A DNA stretch of 64,000 bases, from positions 12,958,195 through 13,022,194 of the forward strand of contig JABAKD010000012.1 in assembly GCA_012845835.1 (NCBI GenBank), in the 5' to 3' direction. The notes under the pieces are model-generated. The model was not told the origin of the DNA and did not search any database. It was given only the letters and a program-made list of their open reading frames with translations. The translations under genes and the position numbers were made by a program. Shown piece after piece: positions 23,130 to 33,555 of this stretch; within the stretch, counting starts at the first letter, position 1; each line of letters begins with the position of its first letter. This DNA comes from Undaria pinnatifida. Its lineage: Eukaryota; Sar; Phaeophyceae; Laminariales; Alariaceae.

Positions 23130-23505
23130 AAAGTGAGTACTCTCCGAGGACCTGCTCAATTGGCAGACCTGCAGGGTACACTCTGTGTCTCCCCACCATC
23201 TCCCTAATAAATGGCGTCGTCGACAGACCATGGTTTTTTTGGGTCGTGGGTTCAGATCCCACATACACCATAGTAAACTTTTTCAGGCTTTCCCCATGTC
23301 CAAATTGAAAAATACTCTCCCCGGTATGCCCAGGAAATAAAATCGCTTGGATATTGACAGGTCCGCCCGTATATCCGGCCGACCTGCTATCCCGCCATTT
23401 CAGGGGTGGGGATTGTTATAAGGCTTAGTTTGGGTAAGCTGTTGGTTAACCTTTTTCAAGTGGTCAAACGGACGAATACCCCACAAATACCTTAACAACA
23501 CCCCT
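23130..23505 (+). repeat. tRNA-like SINE family 2
   Basis: A-box-like CTGCTCAATTGGCAGACC (23150) and B-box-like GTGGGTTCAGATCCCAC (about 23246), then a body CCAAATTGAAAAATACTCTC...GTTATAAGGCTTAGTTTGGG shared with copies at 24735-25000 (reverse), 25015-25100 (reverse end) and 25743-25835. Confidence 0.55.
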
Positions 23506-23854
23506 TTTCACGACCGGGTCTGAGCCTTTTTTTTATTTTTTTTTTTTTATCCTCCGGCGGATGGGGAAAAATAAAGCTTTAGCTCACCACACTTCCGCGT
23601 ATTTTCATACGCGTCGTGTGTCGATTTAACTCAGTTGCTTTCGCAGCCCAACGCTAGCTGGCGCACCCTTCGAGTCCCATTGTAGGTATAGCGTGAGCTG
23701 TCCCTATCAGTGGTCTTCGTTACAACCCCGGCAGCGCAAGCTGTCGTTGTATACGGGTGCGTGTGTATGTCGACCCGGCCTGTCACCTGAGGGTCAGTTT
23801 CGGTGGAGATAGCCACCCGGAATGTCATATTTCCGGGTAGTGTGGGACTTGCGC

Positions 23855-24190
23855 AAGCTCACCCACTAACAAAACCCCTGGCCATGGGAGATGGCCTTCC
23901 GCCGGACTTGGTCCAGTTACGGTCCACCCTACCCATTCGGGCGTTGGTCCTCGGGTCTGAGCCACTCACACGAGTGACTCTGTACCTCACCGATAAGCAC
24001 ACTTGAGTCGACTTGCTGGGCGCAGCGTAGGTAACCACCCCGTTGGAGGTTCATGCCGAAAACCGAAAACAGCACGAAAGCCTAAGACCCCATGGAACAG
24101 GGGGGTCACTCGCGCGAGTGACCCCGAGACACTGAGAAAAAGAAAAGCTCCGAAAGAGACCCTCCCTACTACTGTAGCTTTGGTCTGTAC
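23855..24190 (-). mobile_element. MITE family B, reverse
   Basis: GAGCCACTCACACGAGTGACTC, GAAAACAGCACGAAAGCC and GGTCACTCGCGCGAGTGACC in the order expected for a reversed copy. Confidence 0.6.
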
Positions 24191-24734
24191 TATTAATAGT
24201 AATACTGAATCGTTTTTTTGCTAATAATAGCCAACATATCTACTACTACAGTGTAACAGTCAGTAGGTTATAATATGTTTAAGTCCGTATTTTGGAGTGA
24301 CGTACCGCGCAACTCGCGCAACTCGTCGAACGTCGGTAGAGAAACTGGGGGGATCCCGCCCCTAACCTTAGCCTCCGTCTTAGTCCGTATGGTGGGGTTG
24401 CTGGCGAGTGATTACCCGATTGCCCACTCACCCAAGCCCTGCAACCCTCCCCCTCCCCTTGGATCGGCGAAACATTTTACCCGCTCTAGTTAGGCCTTGT
24501 GATAATAGCAGAGTGTCTAGAACAGCCGCTGTGTTATCTTGACGCATTCTACGATATAGGGGTGGACCTGATATTTATTTTCTGAGGTTCTACAGTCATC
24601 CCACGGCAGTCCACCAGAACCGAACGAAGATGACAACGCGAAGCACGAGCCTCGATTATATCTCCTGACTATTCCGAATAGAAAACGCCAACCTATCATA
24701 CGAAATGGCCAATTATCCATCAAATAAGTAATTA

Positions 24735-25100
24735 GTGGGGTACTAGTCCGTTTGACCACTTGCAAAAGGTTAAAACCAATAGTTTACCCAAACTAAGCCT
24801 TACAGCACTCTTCCCCCCTGAAACGGCGAGATAGCAGGTCGGCCGGACATACGGGCGGACGTAACAATATCCAAGCGGTTTCATTTCCTGGGTATACCGG
24901 AAAGAGCATTTTTCAAGTTCGACATGGGAAAAGTCGCAAAATTTATTGTTGTGGATGGCGGGATTCGAACCCACCACCCCAAAATCCATTGTCTGTCGAC
25001 GACGCCATTTGTCAAGGCATTAGTGGGGTATTGTGTCCGTTTGACCACTTGCCGAAGGTTAACCAATAATAGCTTACCCAAACTGAGCCTTATAACATCA
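24735..25100 (-). repeat. SINE family 2, one copy plus a 3' end fragment
   Basis: On the minus strand 25000-24735 carries GTGGGTTCGAATCCCGCCAT (canonical B box) then the family body to GTTTACCCAAACTAAGCC (reverse). A second family tail lies at 25100-25015. Confidence 0.55.
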
Positions 25101-25284
25101 GATCATTCCAGGCCTTTGAAGGCCGTACCTTAACAGGTTGCGCTTTTTGGGCCAAACGTTAACGTTCCTAATGGGGGCGGAGCTTCTCATACATTATGAG
25201 GAAATATATGTTATACGATCATTTTAAGAGTAGTGTATTTGCTGTATCATAGGACTATAATACGTAGCGCATAGAAAAAAATGG

Positions 25285-25745
25285 TCGAGGTCGTGGGGCG
25301 AACGAATACCTTCGAAGTCATTTTTTGGGTGATGATGATGGATGATGATGATGGATGATGATGATGGATGATGATGGATGATGATGCTATTCAGCTGCGC
25401 TCCTCATGCCAGGAGCGCGCAGAAACTTCTGCCGCACCCCTGTCGAGATGAGACTCTCCACACTCGAGGAGATTCCTAACTCCAAGGCTAGGGTAGGGGA
25501 GCACCCCCAATTTCACGACCGGGTCTGGGGTATCATTCTCGCGCGAGTGACTCTGTGCTTCACTCACAAAAACACGTTCGGCGATTGTTTTGGTGCAGCG
25601 TAGCTAACCCTCCCTTTTCGTAATAATATCGAGAGTGTTAAACAGCACGAAAGAAATCCTGTGACCGCAAGGAACAGGGGGTCGTTCGCGCGAGTGAAAC
25701 CGAACCACCGAAAAATGAGTGTTCAAAAGGGACCCTCCTATGTTA
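25285..25745 (-). mobile_element. MITE families E and B, adjacent, with GAT microsatellite
   Basis: 25295-25510 carries family E words (CGAACGAATACCTTCGAAGTCA, CTCATGCCAGGAGC) interrupted by a GATGATGAT run (25331-25387). 25511-25745 is a reversed family B copy (CATTCTCGCGCGAGTGACTC; CGCGCGAGTGAAACCGAACC). 25836-26390 shows nothing recognisable. Confidence 0.45.
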
Positions 25746-25835
25746 TAAGGCTTAGTTTGGGTAAGCTATTGGTTAAACTTTTCCAAGTAAGTGGTTAAAC
25801 GGACTAATACCCCCCACTAATACCTCAACACCTAC
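25743..25835 (+). repeat. SINE family 2, 3' fragment
   Basis: TTATAAGGCTTAGTTTGGGT AAGCTATTGGTTAA...GGACTAATACCCC, the family tail only. Confidence 0.55.
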
Positions 25836-26390
25836 GGTAGCGTTGGTCGACCCTCCCACCAAAATATGGCCGAGAAAAAATAAGCGCTTACTATAATAAC
25901 CAGATGTGTAAAATACCTTGGTCTAGGTTGTTGGTTCATGTTTTGGTTTATGCCTGCGCACAAGTCTGATGTATGATGTGTATGACTGCATAGAATCTAC
26001 GAAGATGGTAGAGTAGAACTATTGATATGATTGGCGGTCCCAATCTTCGATATGTTCGAGTTGAGCCCCCTTTGGCGCAGTGTACCAGTGCTACTGCTGT
26101 TACTCAATCTACTATTATTATTTTGTTATCTTCGGGTGTGCATGTTCAGAGTGGCCTCCGGGACTCCGGTACTTTAATATATATTCCATCTTCTTATCTT
26201 CTCTTCCGCCTGATGGAACCTCGTCGTGTACCGAGAGCAATCTCCCCGTGAGCCTCCCTACGCCAGGCATACAGATTGTCGATTATAGGTCACATTGTGC
26301 AACATACATGCTACGTATGGTAGGCGTGCACCGTTATTTTTTCTGAGGCTGCTCTCTCAATTCATGAGCTCTTTATATCCCTCACCGCAA

Positions 26391-27292
26391 CCAAACAAAA
26401 AAGATTTTGAGTGAAATTGAAAGCGCAAAATCGATGGACAAAAACCCGTGGCCTGGGAAAACGAAACCATCATTTTTGCAACGCAAGAAGGGTGGCACTC
26501 CGACGATTTGGGGTTAAAGATTTCCTTCATTTCACAAAAAAAAGCACCCTTCTGGAACAAAAAAACGCTAACTCTACAAGGTAGCACGCGTCACGCAGGA
26601 ATGGGATTTTGCTTTGATTTTTTTAGTAGTTCCTTTCAACTGAGGAGTCCCGTATAGCAGCCCCGGCTGCTACGCGTGGTTGATGCTGCAATCGATGTTT
26701 AGTTTCGACACCTTTTCTCCTCTCTACGTATGTATTTAATACTAGGGGGAACTCAATGCTATTGACTTGTAGTAATCAGGACCAAATGCGGTTACGATCG
26801 TAGAAAAACAATAAAATATATAGAGGTTTGTGTACATGGTGGGTTCTGCGTCGACGCCTGCTACTACGATGATAGAGGTAGCATTTTTGATTATATTTTT
26901 TTGCTCTTTCGCTTTTTCTGAATAACGGATCGTCGAAATAAATTTCGTTCTTGCTTTGAGGTATGAACATTTTTATAGCTATTGTAGGCCGTGGGGGTTG
27001 GGTGATCGGATGGCACTTGTGACCTATGCTACGGTAAAGGCGCACGCCAATTTTGTTCTGAGATTTCCTAAATTCGGGAGCTTAAGACCTCGCCCATAAA
27101 CTGTTTTTGGAGAAAAATACAACTAACTGCTACCGGATGAAAAGTCCCATGGCGCTTAGGTACACAACGAGAGAACGATACGACAAAAATGAAGCTATCT
27201 GCGACAATCTTGGGTTAAGTGGAGCACCGTGATTCAGAAACCATTTAAGACGAAAAGTGTTACAACCTCTAGACTATCGCAGCATGTGAGTT
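26391..27292. mobile_element. Family D related remnants
   Basis: 26390-26650 holds GGCACTCCGACGATTTGGGGTT, with a mirror relative at 27570-27790 (CCCCAAATTGTTGGAATGCC). 27016-27292 is a fuller family D copy (TATGCTACGGTAAAGGCGCA ... CTCTAGACTATCGCAGCATG). 26660-27010 has nothing assigned. Confidence 0.4.
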
Positions 27293-27404
27293 TTCAGCTT
27301 TCCCAAGAATTTTCTTCGGGTTAAGAAAGGTATAGATTAAGAGCCTCAGAAACAACAAGGGTTGGCGCACCTTTTACACCGTCGCATGTGACCGTCAATC
27401 AATC

Positions 27405-27560
27405 AGAAGAAATACAATTCGATTGCGAGTCACCGCGAGGGAAGAAAAGAGCTGGAATCTTCATGCGACAAAAATGAAGGCGCGTACCGTAGCGGGGAAG
27501 GGGGGACAAGAGCCTGCTCAGTGACTCCGGGTCTGAGCTACGTCTAGGGAGTGAGAGAAG
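27405..27560 (+). repeat. Family F repeat
   Basis: CAATTCGATTGCGAGTCACC, GCGACAAAAATGAAGGCGCG, GAGCCTGCTCAGTGACTCC, CTACGTCTAGGGAGTGAGAG. The cleanest copy in the window. Confidence 0.6.
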
Positions 27561-27927
27561 GAGAATTTTAAAAATGCGAAGGACGCGTGCTACGATAGGG
27601 GTCATGGCAATATCTAGGCAAGCAATTTTTTTGAGCGACGGGCTCCTTAACCCCAAATTGTTGGAATGCCATTCTTGCTTTGTAATAATATGTTTTTTTT
27701 TGTATGCCTGGACCACGATTTTTGTGCACTTGGGTTGCTTTTTTAGGTTACTCAGGTGGGGAGTAGTGTTAAAAAAAAAGTCTCGGTTCACCTCTACCGT
27801 ATAACGTGTCGATGGCAATACATGGGGACCATGATAATACAGGATGGTGGCAGGCAAAACGAAACAAGGTGAAAAATAAGATGCTACCGCCATCGTGGCC
27901 CGTGATCTGCCCGGTTGGCTTGCTTGC

Positions 27928-28054
27928 CTGGGTTGTCGTCGTGGAGCCAGTAGTTCACCTCTTGCCCAAACGTGTCGGGGTTGCCAGACACTATTGGAAG
28001 AGAAGAAATCGACCTAGCCCTGGAGATGTCCAGCGACGACAGCTCCTGGTGCAC
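27928..28054 (-). CDS. SPO11: SPO11 exon 'd'
   Basis: 42 codons plus one base. It reads VHQELSSLDISRARSISSLP, then IVSGNPDTFGQEVNYWLHDD and NP. This corresponds to the family segment with the spaced pattern L-T-x-x-D...A...L...P-x-V...N-P...E-V...L, just before the conserved K-x-E-[LI]-x-A-L. The acceptor is strong (CTTTCGCTTTCCAG|G) and the donor is GC-type (CCCAG|GCAAGC). Only this frame is open across the exon. The single trailing G joins two bases of the next exon to make Gly. Homology is weaker here than in exons a, b, c and e, as is usual for this variable part of SPO11; position and phase are the strongest support. Confidence 0.68.
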
Positions 28055-28134
28055 CTGGAAAGCGAAAGGCACACCAAGAATTTACATGCTAGTAGTAGTG
28101 GTTACCTCTCTAAGGGCTGGCTAGCATCAAGTGC

Positions 28135-28295
28135 AGTATGGTACGGTAGGGGGGGTCATGTTGTTATTACCCCCTTTTGGGCACTTTTTTTCCAGTGGGT
28201 CGGTGTCACTCGCGCGAGTGACCCCCCTGTTCCTTGAGGTCACAGGCTTTCGTGAGATTAAACATTCTCGATACTAACACGGAAAGGGATGGTTA
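28135..28295 (+). mobile_element. MITE family B, left half
   Basis: TACGGTAGGGGGGTCATG, then GTCACTCGCGCGAGTGACCCCCC and AGGTCACAGGCTTTCGTGAG; truncated on the right. Confidence 0.6.
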
Positions 28296-28384
28296 GCTAC
28301 GGTGAACCAAAAAAATCGCCAAACGTGCTTTTCTCAGTGCCCTTTGTCACCTGGCTCCCTCTTGTTCAAATGTCCCACCTAAGA

Positions 28385-29195
28385 TCGAAATCTACCAGAG
28401 TAATAAACATTACCACGAAGTTGATATCACCTCATTTTTTTCCAGCCATTCATGCTGTAGCCCCAATCATCCCCCCCCCCTCAACGCCCCCTCCTTCCTC
28501 ACTCCCCACAAGAGTAATAAACACTACCACGCAGTTGATATCACCTCATTTTCTTTCTAGCCATCCATCCATGCTGTAGCTCCAATTCGCCCCCGCCCCC
28601 GCCCCCGCCCCCAACGCCCCCCCCTTCCACGCCACCCGCACCATCGCCCAGACCTAGCACCACGCGTATAGCAAACCCCTACATCTATGCGACATAAAGC
28701 TGTTGGAAATCTCCCCCCCCCCACCCTTTCAAACACTTCGCCTGTTCCTCACTGGTTGTACGACTTACAGGATATACATGATAAGCTGATGCATTCCTTC
28801 CACAACTGTCAGATTTGTTCCCTTAAAGGATTTATAGTTTCCGCGCACAGATGGAGTTGCCTCGCCCGTCCCCGCCCCCCCCCCCTTTTTGATCAAACCC
28901 AGCCCCCCACACCCTTAAAAACTCCGCCCTACCTTCACCGGATACACTTGATAAACTGATGCATTTCCTTCCGCAGCTGTCATATTTTGTCCCCCTCAAA
29001 AACGGGTTTTATAGTTTCCGCGCACAGACTGACTATCATTACCCTGTTGACCCTGGTACAAGCTACACTGTAGTTCCAAAGGGAGTCGCCGACCTATATT
29101 CTTAACGAGGACACACATCCAGTAATACGTATCACACACAGCTTGCAAATATGAGTTTCGACAAAATCTTCGATCTCACAGCTGGAATGTAATTT
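28385..29195 (-). repeat. Family A repeat, reverse
   Basis: The tail is at the left with a second partial tail (two copies of AGAGTAATAAACA..TACCACG..GTTGATATCACC, 28400 and 28510), C-tracts in the middle, head at 29190. It is in the SPO11 intron c-d. Confidence 0.75.
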
Positions 29196-29214
29196 TATGT
29201 TTGTAATATATATA

Positions 29215-29850
29215 GTCATCTCAAGCTAGGTAGGGGTGCAGCAGATTCTAAGACGTTTCTGAGCTCTCCTACCATCATTATGAGGAGCAGCTGAATATCT
29301 CGCCCGAAATATGACTCCGAAGGCGTTCGTCCACGCAGCCCGACCAACATTTCTATGCGCTAGTTTTATCAATACGACTACTATTAATACACCAAATAAT
29401 ACTTCAGCATGCTCGTAAAAGTATTATACTAACCGATAGTAGTTCCACACTCTTTGGTGAGGAGCTCAACCTGTCCGAAACGTTTGGGCCAAAAAAGTGG
29501 TATATCTACCGTACTATTAGGGTTATTAGCATACTATTAGTAGCATGTAACCATAACACTGTAATGACGCCTGCTACGAAGATAGAGGTGCGCCACTTTT
29601 TTGCTTAATACTACCCCTCACTTCCGGAGGTCAAGACAATAAACACATGTCCTTCTTAACCCAAACACTGATATTGAAAAAATTAAACCTGCTTTATCGC
29701 GGATGAAAAAACCGTGGCCTAGGTATACAACGAGTATCATTAAAAAGGAAGGGGCTGTTTCCGACGATGTTGTGTCAAAGGAGTTCCGTCATTCAGAAAC
29801 TATTCCAGACGAAAAGTGGTACACCTTACTACCTCTATCGTAGGATGCGT
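29215..29850 (+). mobile_element. MITE families E and D, adjacent
   Basis: 29215-29530: GTAGGGGTGCAGCAGATTCT, CATTATGAGGAGCAGCTGAA, CCGAAGGCGTTCGTCCACGC (family E). 29572-29850: CGCCTGCTACGAAGATAGAG ... CTCTATCGTAGGATGCG (family D). Confidence 0.5.
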
Positions 29851-29929
29851 ATATTAATAGTACACCATTATTGGTGTTCTAACGGCATTGGCCAGTGTTA
29901 GTTACTAATGGTTGACTTTCAGTTGGCGA

Positions 29930-30275
29930 TCAGTTGAGAAGGGGAGCCTCATGATCAGTTCATAAATGTTTTGGTCGAAGAGAGGTACTGTACCCTTCTC
30001 ATAGCTTTTATCTTTGGGCTCAACATAATAACTGGTTGAGGAGGGGGGGGGGGGGGGGGGGGGGCGTCGATCATAATTGCTTTGGTCGGAAAGAGGTACT
30101 GTACCCCTGTCGTACGTAGCACGCGTTAGTTGGCTATCGTCACTTGTTGAGGGGAACTCCATCTCAGTCAGAAACGTTGAAGTCAAAAAGAGGTATTGAA
30201 TCCCTATCGTCCATCACTCAGGAACGTTTAGGTCGAATAGAGGTACTGTGCCCCTAGCGTGTAGCACGCGTCTTT
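29930..30275 (+). repeat. Degenerate tandem of MITE-end units
   Basis: GGTCGAAGAGAGGTACTGTA recurs at about 29972, 30086, 30208 and 30232, often followed by CCCCTATCGT-like words and CACGCGT. A 24-bp poly-G lies at 30041. Confidence 0.55.
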
Positions 30276-30310
30276 GGACCTAAACCAGCAGCTCGACCTA
30301 GGAGACCCGC

Positions 30311-30444
30311 CTGGTGGGGAAGACCCAAGCCTTCAAGCTGGGAAGGGCGGAGGCCTACCCACTTCATGTCAGGCACCGCATACTTCGCAGAGCCCCGGCC
30401 TTGTCGAGACGACCCTTCCTTGTACAGGAGAAAAACGCTCAGTC
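30311..30444 (-). CDS. SPO11: SPO11 exon 'c' (WxGLRPS exon)
   Basis: Two bases and 44 codons. After completing the Gly of NPFG it reads LSVFLLYKEGSSRQG, then YAVPDMKWVGLRPSQLEGLG and LPHQ. This matches the family pattern of a Y-K-x-G-S block followed by P-D-[LM]-K-W-[LV]-G-[LV]-R-P-S. The acceptor TGCTCAG|GA lies behind a T/G-rich tract. The donor I chose, CCAG|GCGGGT at 30310-30309, keeps phase 0 with exon d but is a weak GC donor, so the 3' end is the least certain boundary in the gene. The acceptor and first 36 bases of this exon are duplicated, with frame damage, at 30566-30645. The copia element starts about 530 bp upstream on the map. Confidence 0.78.
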
Positions 30445-30565
30445 CTGAGCACCCCCCAAAAAACAGAAAATAAAGCGAGAGATGGGGGGCGAGTTAGCTA
30501 TTATACTGCAAACAGTTTTTTTTTTCAAAATACGTGTTAGCTTGAACAATTGTGTAGAGTTCGCG

Positions 30566-30645
30566 CTCATTCTTCGTACAGAGAGGAAGAATGCTCTGTC
30601 CTGAGGCCTCCCAAGCAGAAGCGACATGGGGCGAGTAAGCCTCAT
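30566..30645 (-). pseudogene. Duplicate of SPO11 exon c acceptor and exon start
   Basis: The minus strand carries an intron-like stretch (CTCGCCCC...GGCCTCAG) followed by GGACAGAGCATTCTTCC..., paralleling the true exon c start (GGACTGAGCGTTTTTCTCC). Small indels break the frame after about four codons. The duplicate lies 158 bp upstream of the real acceptor, so a spliceosome would meet it first. Confidence 0.5.
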
Positions 30646-30649
30646 AGCA

Positions 30650-30970
30650 AACGGTGTTAAGGCAAGCTTGCAAAAAAGACCAAACAAAGCTACGTACGGC
30701 AGAGGGGTCGCTCTTCGGGGCCTCTTTTTGCAGTCGCTCGGGGTCGCCCGCACGAATGCGGCTTCCTTGTTCATTTGCAGTCTTAAGCTCTTGTGCTGTA
30801 TTAATGTTGCCATACGAATCCGCAATGGAACGGTTAGCAAGACGCTGCACCAAACAAATCACCTAATAAATGGAGGCTTTTCGTCGGTGGGGCACAGGGT
30901 AACTCGCGCGAGTGGCTCACCAAGCAGTGAAAAATGGGGTGTGTCACGACAATACCGTAGCTCCTTGGTC
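30650..30970 (+). mobile_element. MITE family B
   Basis: CTACGTACGGCAGAGGGGTC, GCTCGGGGTCGCCCGCACGA, CATACGAATCCGCAATGGAA, GGTAACTCGCGCGAGTGGC and ACCGTAGCTCCTTGGTC. The copia 5' LTR begins immediately after. Confidence 0.6.
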
Positions 30971-30972
30971 AT

Positions 30973-31273
30973 TGTTGATTGTGTGCTTGGATATGATACG
31001 GGATATTATTGAGATTGAGTATAGAAGGGGTTTCCAGTGATAGGTTGGCTACATCGTAGTGGTATATCGGGGTGGTGGAATTATTTTGGCTATTTCGCGG
31101 TCACTCCTCGTTGTGCTTCTTTTACCGAGTGAGTCTTCTTCTCTCCACGATGTGCCTTGGCTAGGAGCAACGTAATATATATACGTGTTTTACTTGTCTT
31201 CATGCCGGTGACTCCACTACCCCAGTACTGTTCGCTCAACGGGTAAGCCCTTTACGCTTCGTAGGAATCAACA
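30973..31273 (+). repeat. Copia 5' LTR
   Basis: TG...CA bounded, 301 bp, matches 38080-38379 along its whole length. It contains a TAATATATATACG promoter-like stretch at about 31172. It starts a few bases after the end of a MITE B copy. Confidence 0.85.
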
Positions 31274-31430
31274 AACACGATAATTATCGCCTACCGTACG
31301 CTGTACTATCCCTGTTCGAAGCAAAGGGTGCTGATTAACGTGGGCTCTTCTGCGGAAGAGAGCTAGCTGGAGACACCACAAAAACAGCCCTCCCTGTGAA
31401 AGGGAGCGATCTGGGTGCCTTATTTGAACC

Positions 31431-32417
31431 ATGCCTGAGGGTGAGGTAAATATGGGCGTTGTGGACCGGGACGTGAAAGCGTTGGCAGAGAGAGCGGGGA
31501 GCTCTCAAAGGGCCAATATGCGGGAGCTGAAAGAACTGCTCGCAATAAGGAACCGACTCGAGAAAGAAATCGAGGGTGGTTTCCGTTGTGGTTTCCGGAC
31601 CATAGACCAGATTTCGGCAGGATGGGACGAGTTCTACCGAATCGAAGGTTGCATTGAGGAAAGTAAAGTCATCATTGGCAAGTACTCGCAACTTTTCGTC
31701 GAGCTCTCAAGCTTCTCTTCACGACAGGAGGAGCAAATGCGATCGCAGCGAAGTCAGATACAAGAGAGAGGAGCGGGCGTGGCCAGGTCAGAGTCACAGC
31801 TCGTATTACCACTACTTGAGACTGGGAGTGAGAACACTGCACAGCAGCAGCCGCATGAGCAGCCGCAGCAGTTCAAGACGGAGAAAAATTGAATGGTGGT
31901 TGAGGCTTGCAGATATGAGGTGGGATTAGAGACCAGGGGCGAAGAGCAGGAGGAGCTCTTGCAGCTGCCATTAAAGCAGCAGCAACAGCTCCAACCTCCG
32001 GCGGCACCACCCCCTGTTTGGACGTCACAGCTTGTAATCCCACTGCTTGAGACTGGGAGCGAGAGCACTGGACAGCAGCAGCCGCAGGGGCAGCAGGAGC
32101 AGTTTGAGACGGGGGAAAAGGGATGGCTCGACGATTTGGTTGTGAAACTAAATTACGAGCAGTATCTGTCCTGCTCCGTGGGAGCGCCGGCTGCTGAGCC
32201 CGTTGATGTGTGGGCCCGGGTTGGGGTCGGCACAGGTGGCTGGTTGCGGTGGAGGACGCTGGGTGTGAAAGGTACGGACACCAGGGTAGAGAATCCTTCC
32301 CCATGTCATGAACAATTGTTTCTGTCTGGGCTTTGTCTTGATTCTAGAGTAATACAGCAGGTAGTGGACTTTCGCTGTGTGAAAATACATCATATGAACT
32401 GCTGTCGCGATATATGA
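31431..32417 (+). pseudogene. Copia upstream ORF with one in-frame stop
   Basis: Starts 158 bp after the 5' LTR. It encodes 153 residues (MPEGEVNMGVVDRDVKALAE...), then TGA at 31890 followed at once by ATG in the same frame and 174 more residues. The first half is charged and helical-looking (ELKELLAIRNRLEKEIEGG; ISAGWDEFYRIEGCIEESK), faintly like gag N-termini of other LTR elements. A roughly 33-residue segment (SQLVIPLLETGSE...QQQP) is present twice, on either side of the stop. It precedes the recognisable copia gag core in the same frame. I do not recognise its function. Confidence 0.5.
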
Positions 32418-32585
32418 TACTGCTAACTATACAACAGCAGTATTTGACTGACGTAGCGATGACATGTTACTCTTTGCGGCTGAGACGATCATTTTTTTTC
32501 GCATTCTTTGTGGTTAAGACTTTGTTTTTCGCGTTATGTCATAGCAAAGGACAGAGTAGCTTGGGCAGAGGGACGGGCAGGATAA

Positions 32586-33555
32586 ATGCTTGTGCCTGTC
32601 CCCCAGCCCCTCTTGCCCCAACCACCGGCAAATATGATTGCTTGTGATATGATAGCTCTGCTGATCAACAGGTTACTAGGCAAAGGATGCAGGATGCTAG
32701 AGACCGAGTCACCTAGCGGAGCATGGAAAGTCATGCCTGACGTTTATGCTCCGAAGACAACATTGGAAAAACGCAGGGTAGCGCAGGAGTTCGACTCCAT
32801 CTCAATGGTAGAGGGTGAAGACCCTGTATAATACTTGAGCCGCATCGACTAGACAGTGCAAAAGCTTGCAATGTTAGGGGGAACTAAAGATGATGACGAC
32901 GTGAATGTGCATATAGTCCAAAACCTGTCAACGTCTTACGAGGTGGAAAGAAAATATTTTGTCCGGCCCTGGCCTGACTCGTTCCAACATAGAAGAGGTA
33001 GTCAGAAACGCGTACATGTCGCACAAGCAGGATGGTGGCAAGGGTAAGGATCAGACGAAGGGGGATGACCGACATGCTCTCTACGTCGGCGGTGCTCAAC
33101 CGGCCGGTGCAGGGGGCAACAGGATGGGGAGGGACTCAAAAAGGAAATCGAAAAACAGACAAAAACAGCAGAAACAGCAGCAGTCGCAACAGCAGCAGTA
33201 GTAGCAGCAGCGGCAGCAGCAGCAGCAGCCGCAGCGGCAGCAGCGGCAGCAGCAGCAGCCGCAGCCGCCGTACCACCAGCAGCAGCGGCAGCATCAAAGT
33301 GGTGGTGGCGGTGTAGTGGGCCCAACGTGCCGTTTAGATCCGTTATGTGGGCAGTGGCGTTGTGATGAGGAGGTTGGCCCTTTTTGGGAAGGCTGGTAAT
33401 GTACCCCCGATGGGATACGTACCAGTTCAATCTCCGCCTGGTGCGCTACCACCGAGACCCCCCCGACCGGCAGGATCGGGACCGCCACGTAGAGGTACCC
33501 CGATAGCTCCCCGGTTGTGCTTCAATTGTCAGCAGCCGGGTCATTATGCCGCTCA
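32586..33555 (+). pseudogene. Copia gag: UBN2-like core and zinc knuckle
   Basis: The gag core (AWKVMPDVYAPKTTLEKRRV...FDSISMVEGEDPV) is followed after a stop by LAMLGGTKDDDDVNVHIVQN and LSTSYEVERKY, the usual copia gag order. A CAG-rich stretch (33160-33300) encodes poly-Gln in one frame. A CCHC zinc knuckle, CFNCQQPGHYAAQC, lies at about 33513-33555 in a different frame. Stops at 32829 and after 32831 and at least two frame changes make it non-functional as written. Confidence 0.75.
33160..33330 (+). repeat. CAG-type trinucleotide repeat within gag
   Basis: Imperfect CAG/CGG triplets (CAGCAGCAGTAGTAGCAGCAGC...), encoding Gln-rich or Ser-rich tracts depending on frame. It sits between the gag core and the zinc knuckle, where copia gags are often low complexity. 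Confidence 0.7.

Noticed and set aside
24955-25025. tRNA gene on the minus strand (GGGTTCGAATCCC)
   Set aside because: Only the T-arm is present; no D-arm or acceptor pairing could be found, and it is part of a dispersed repeat.
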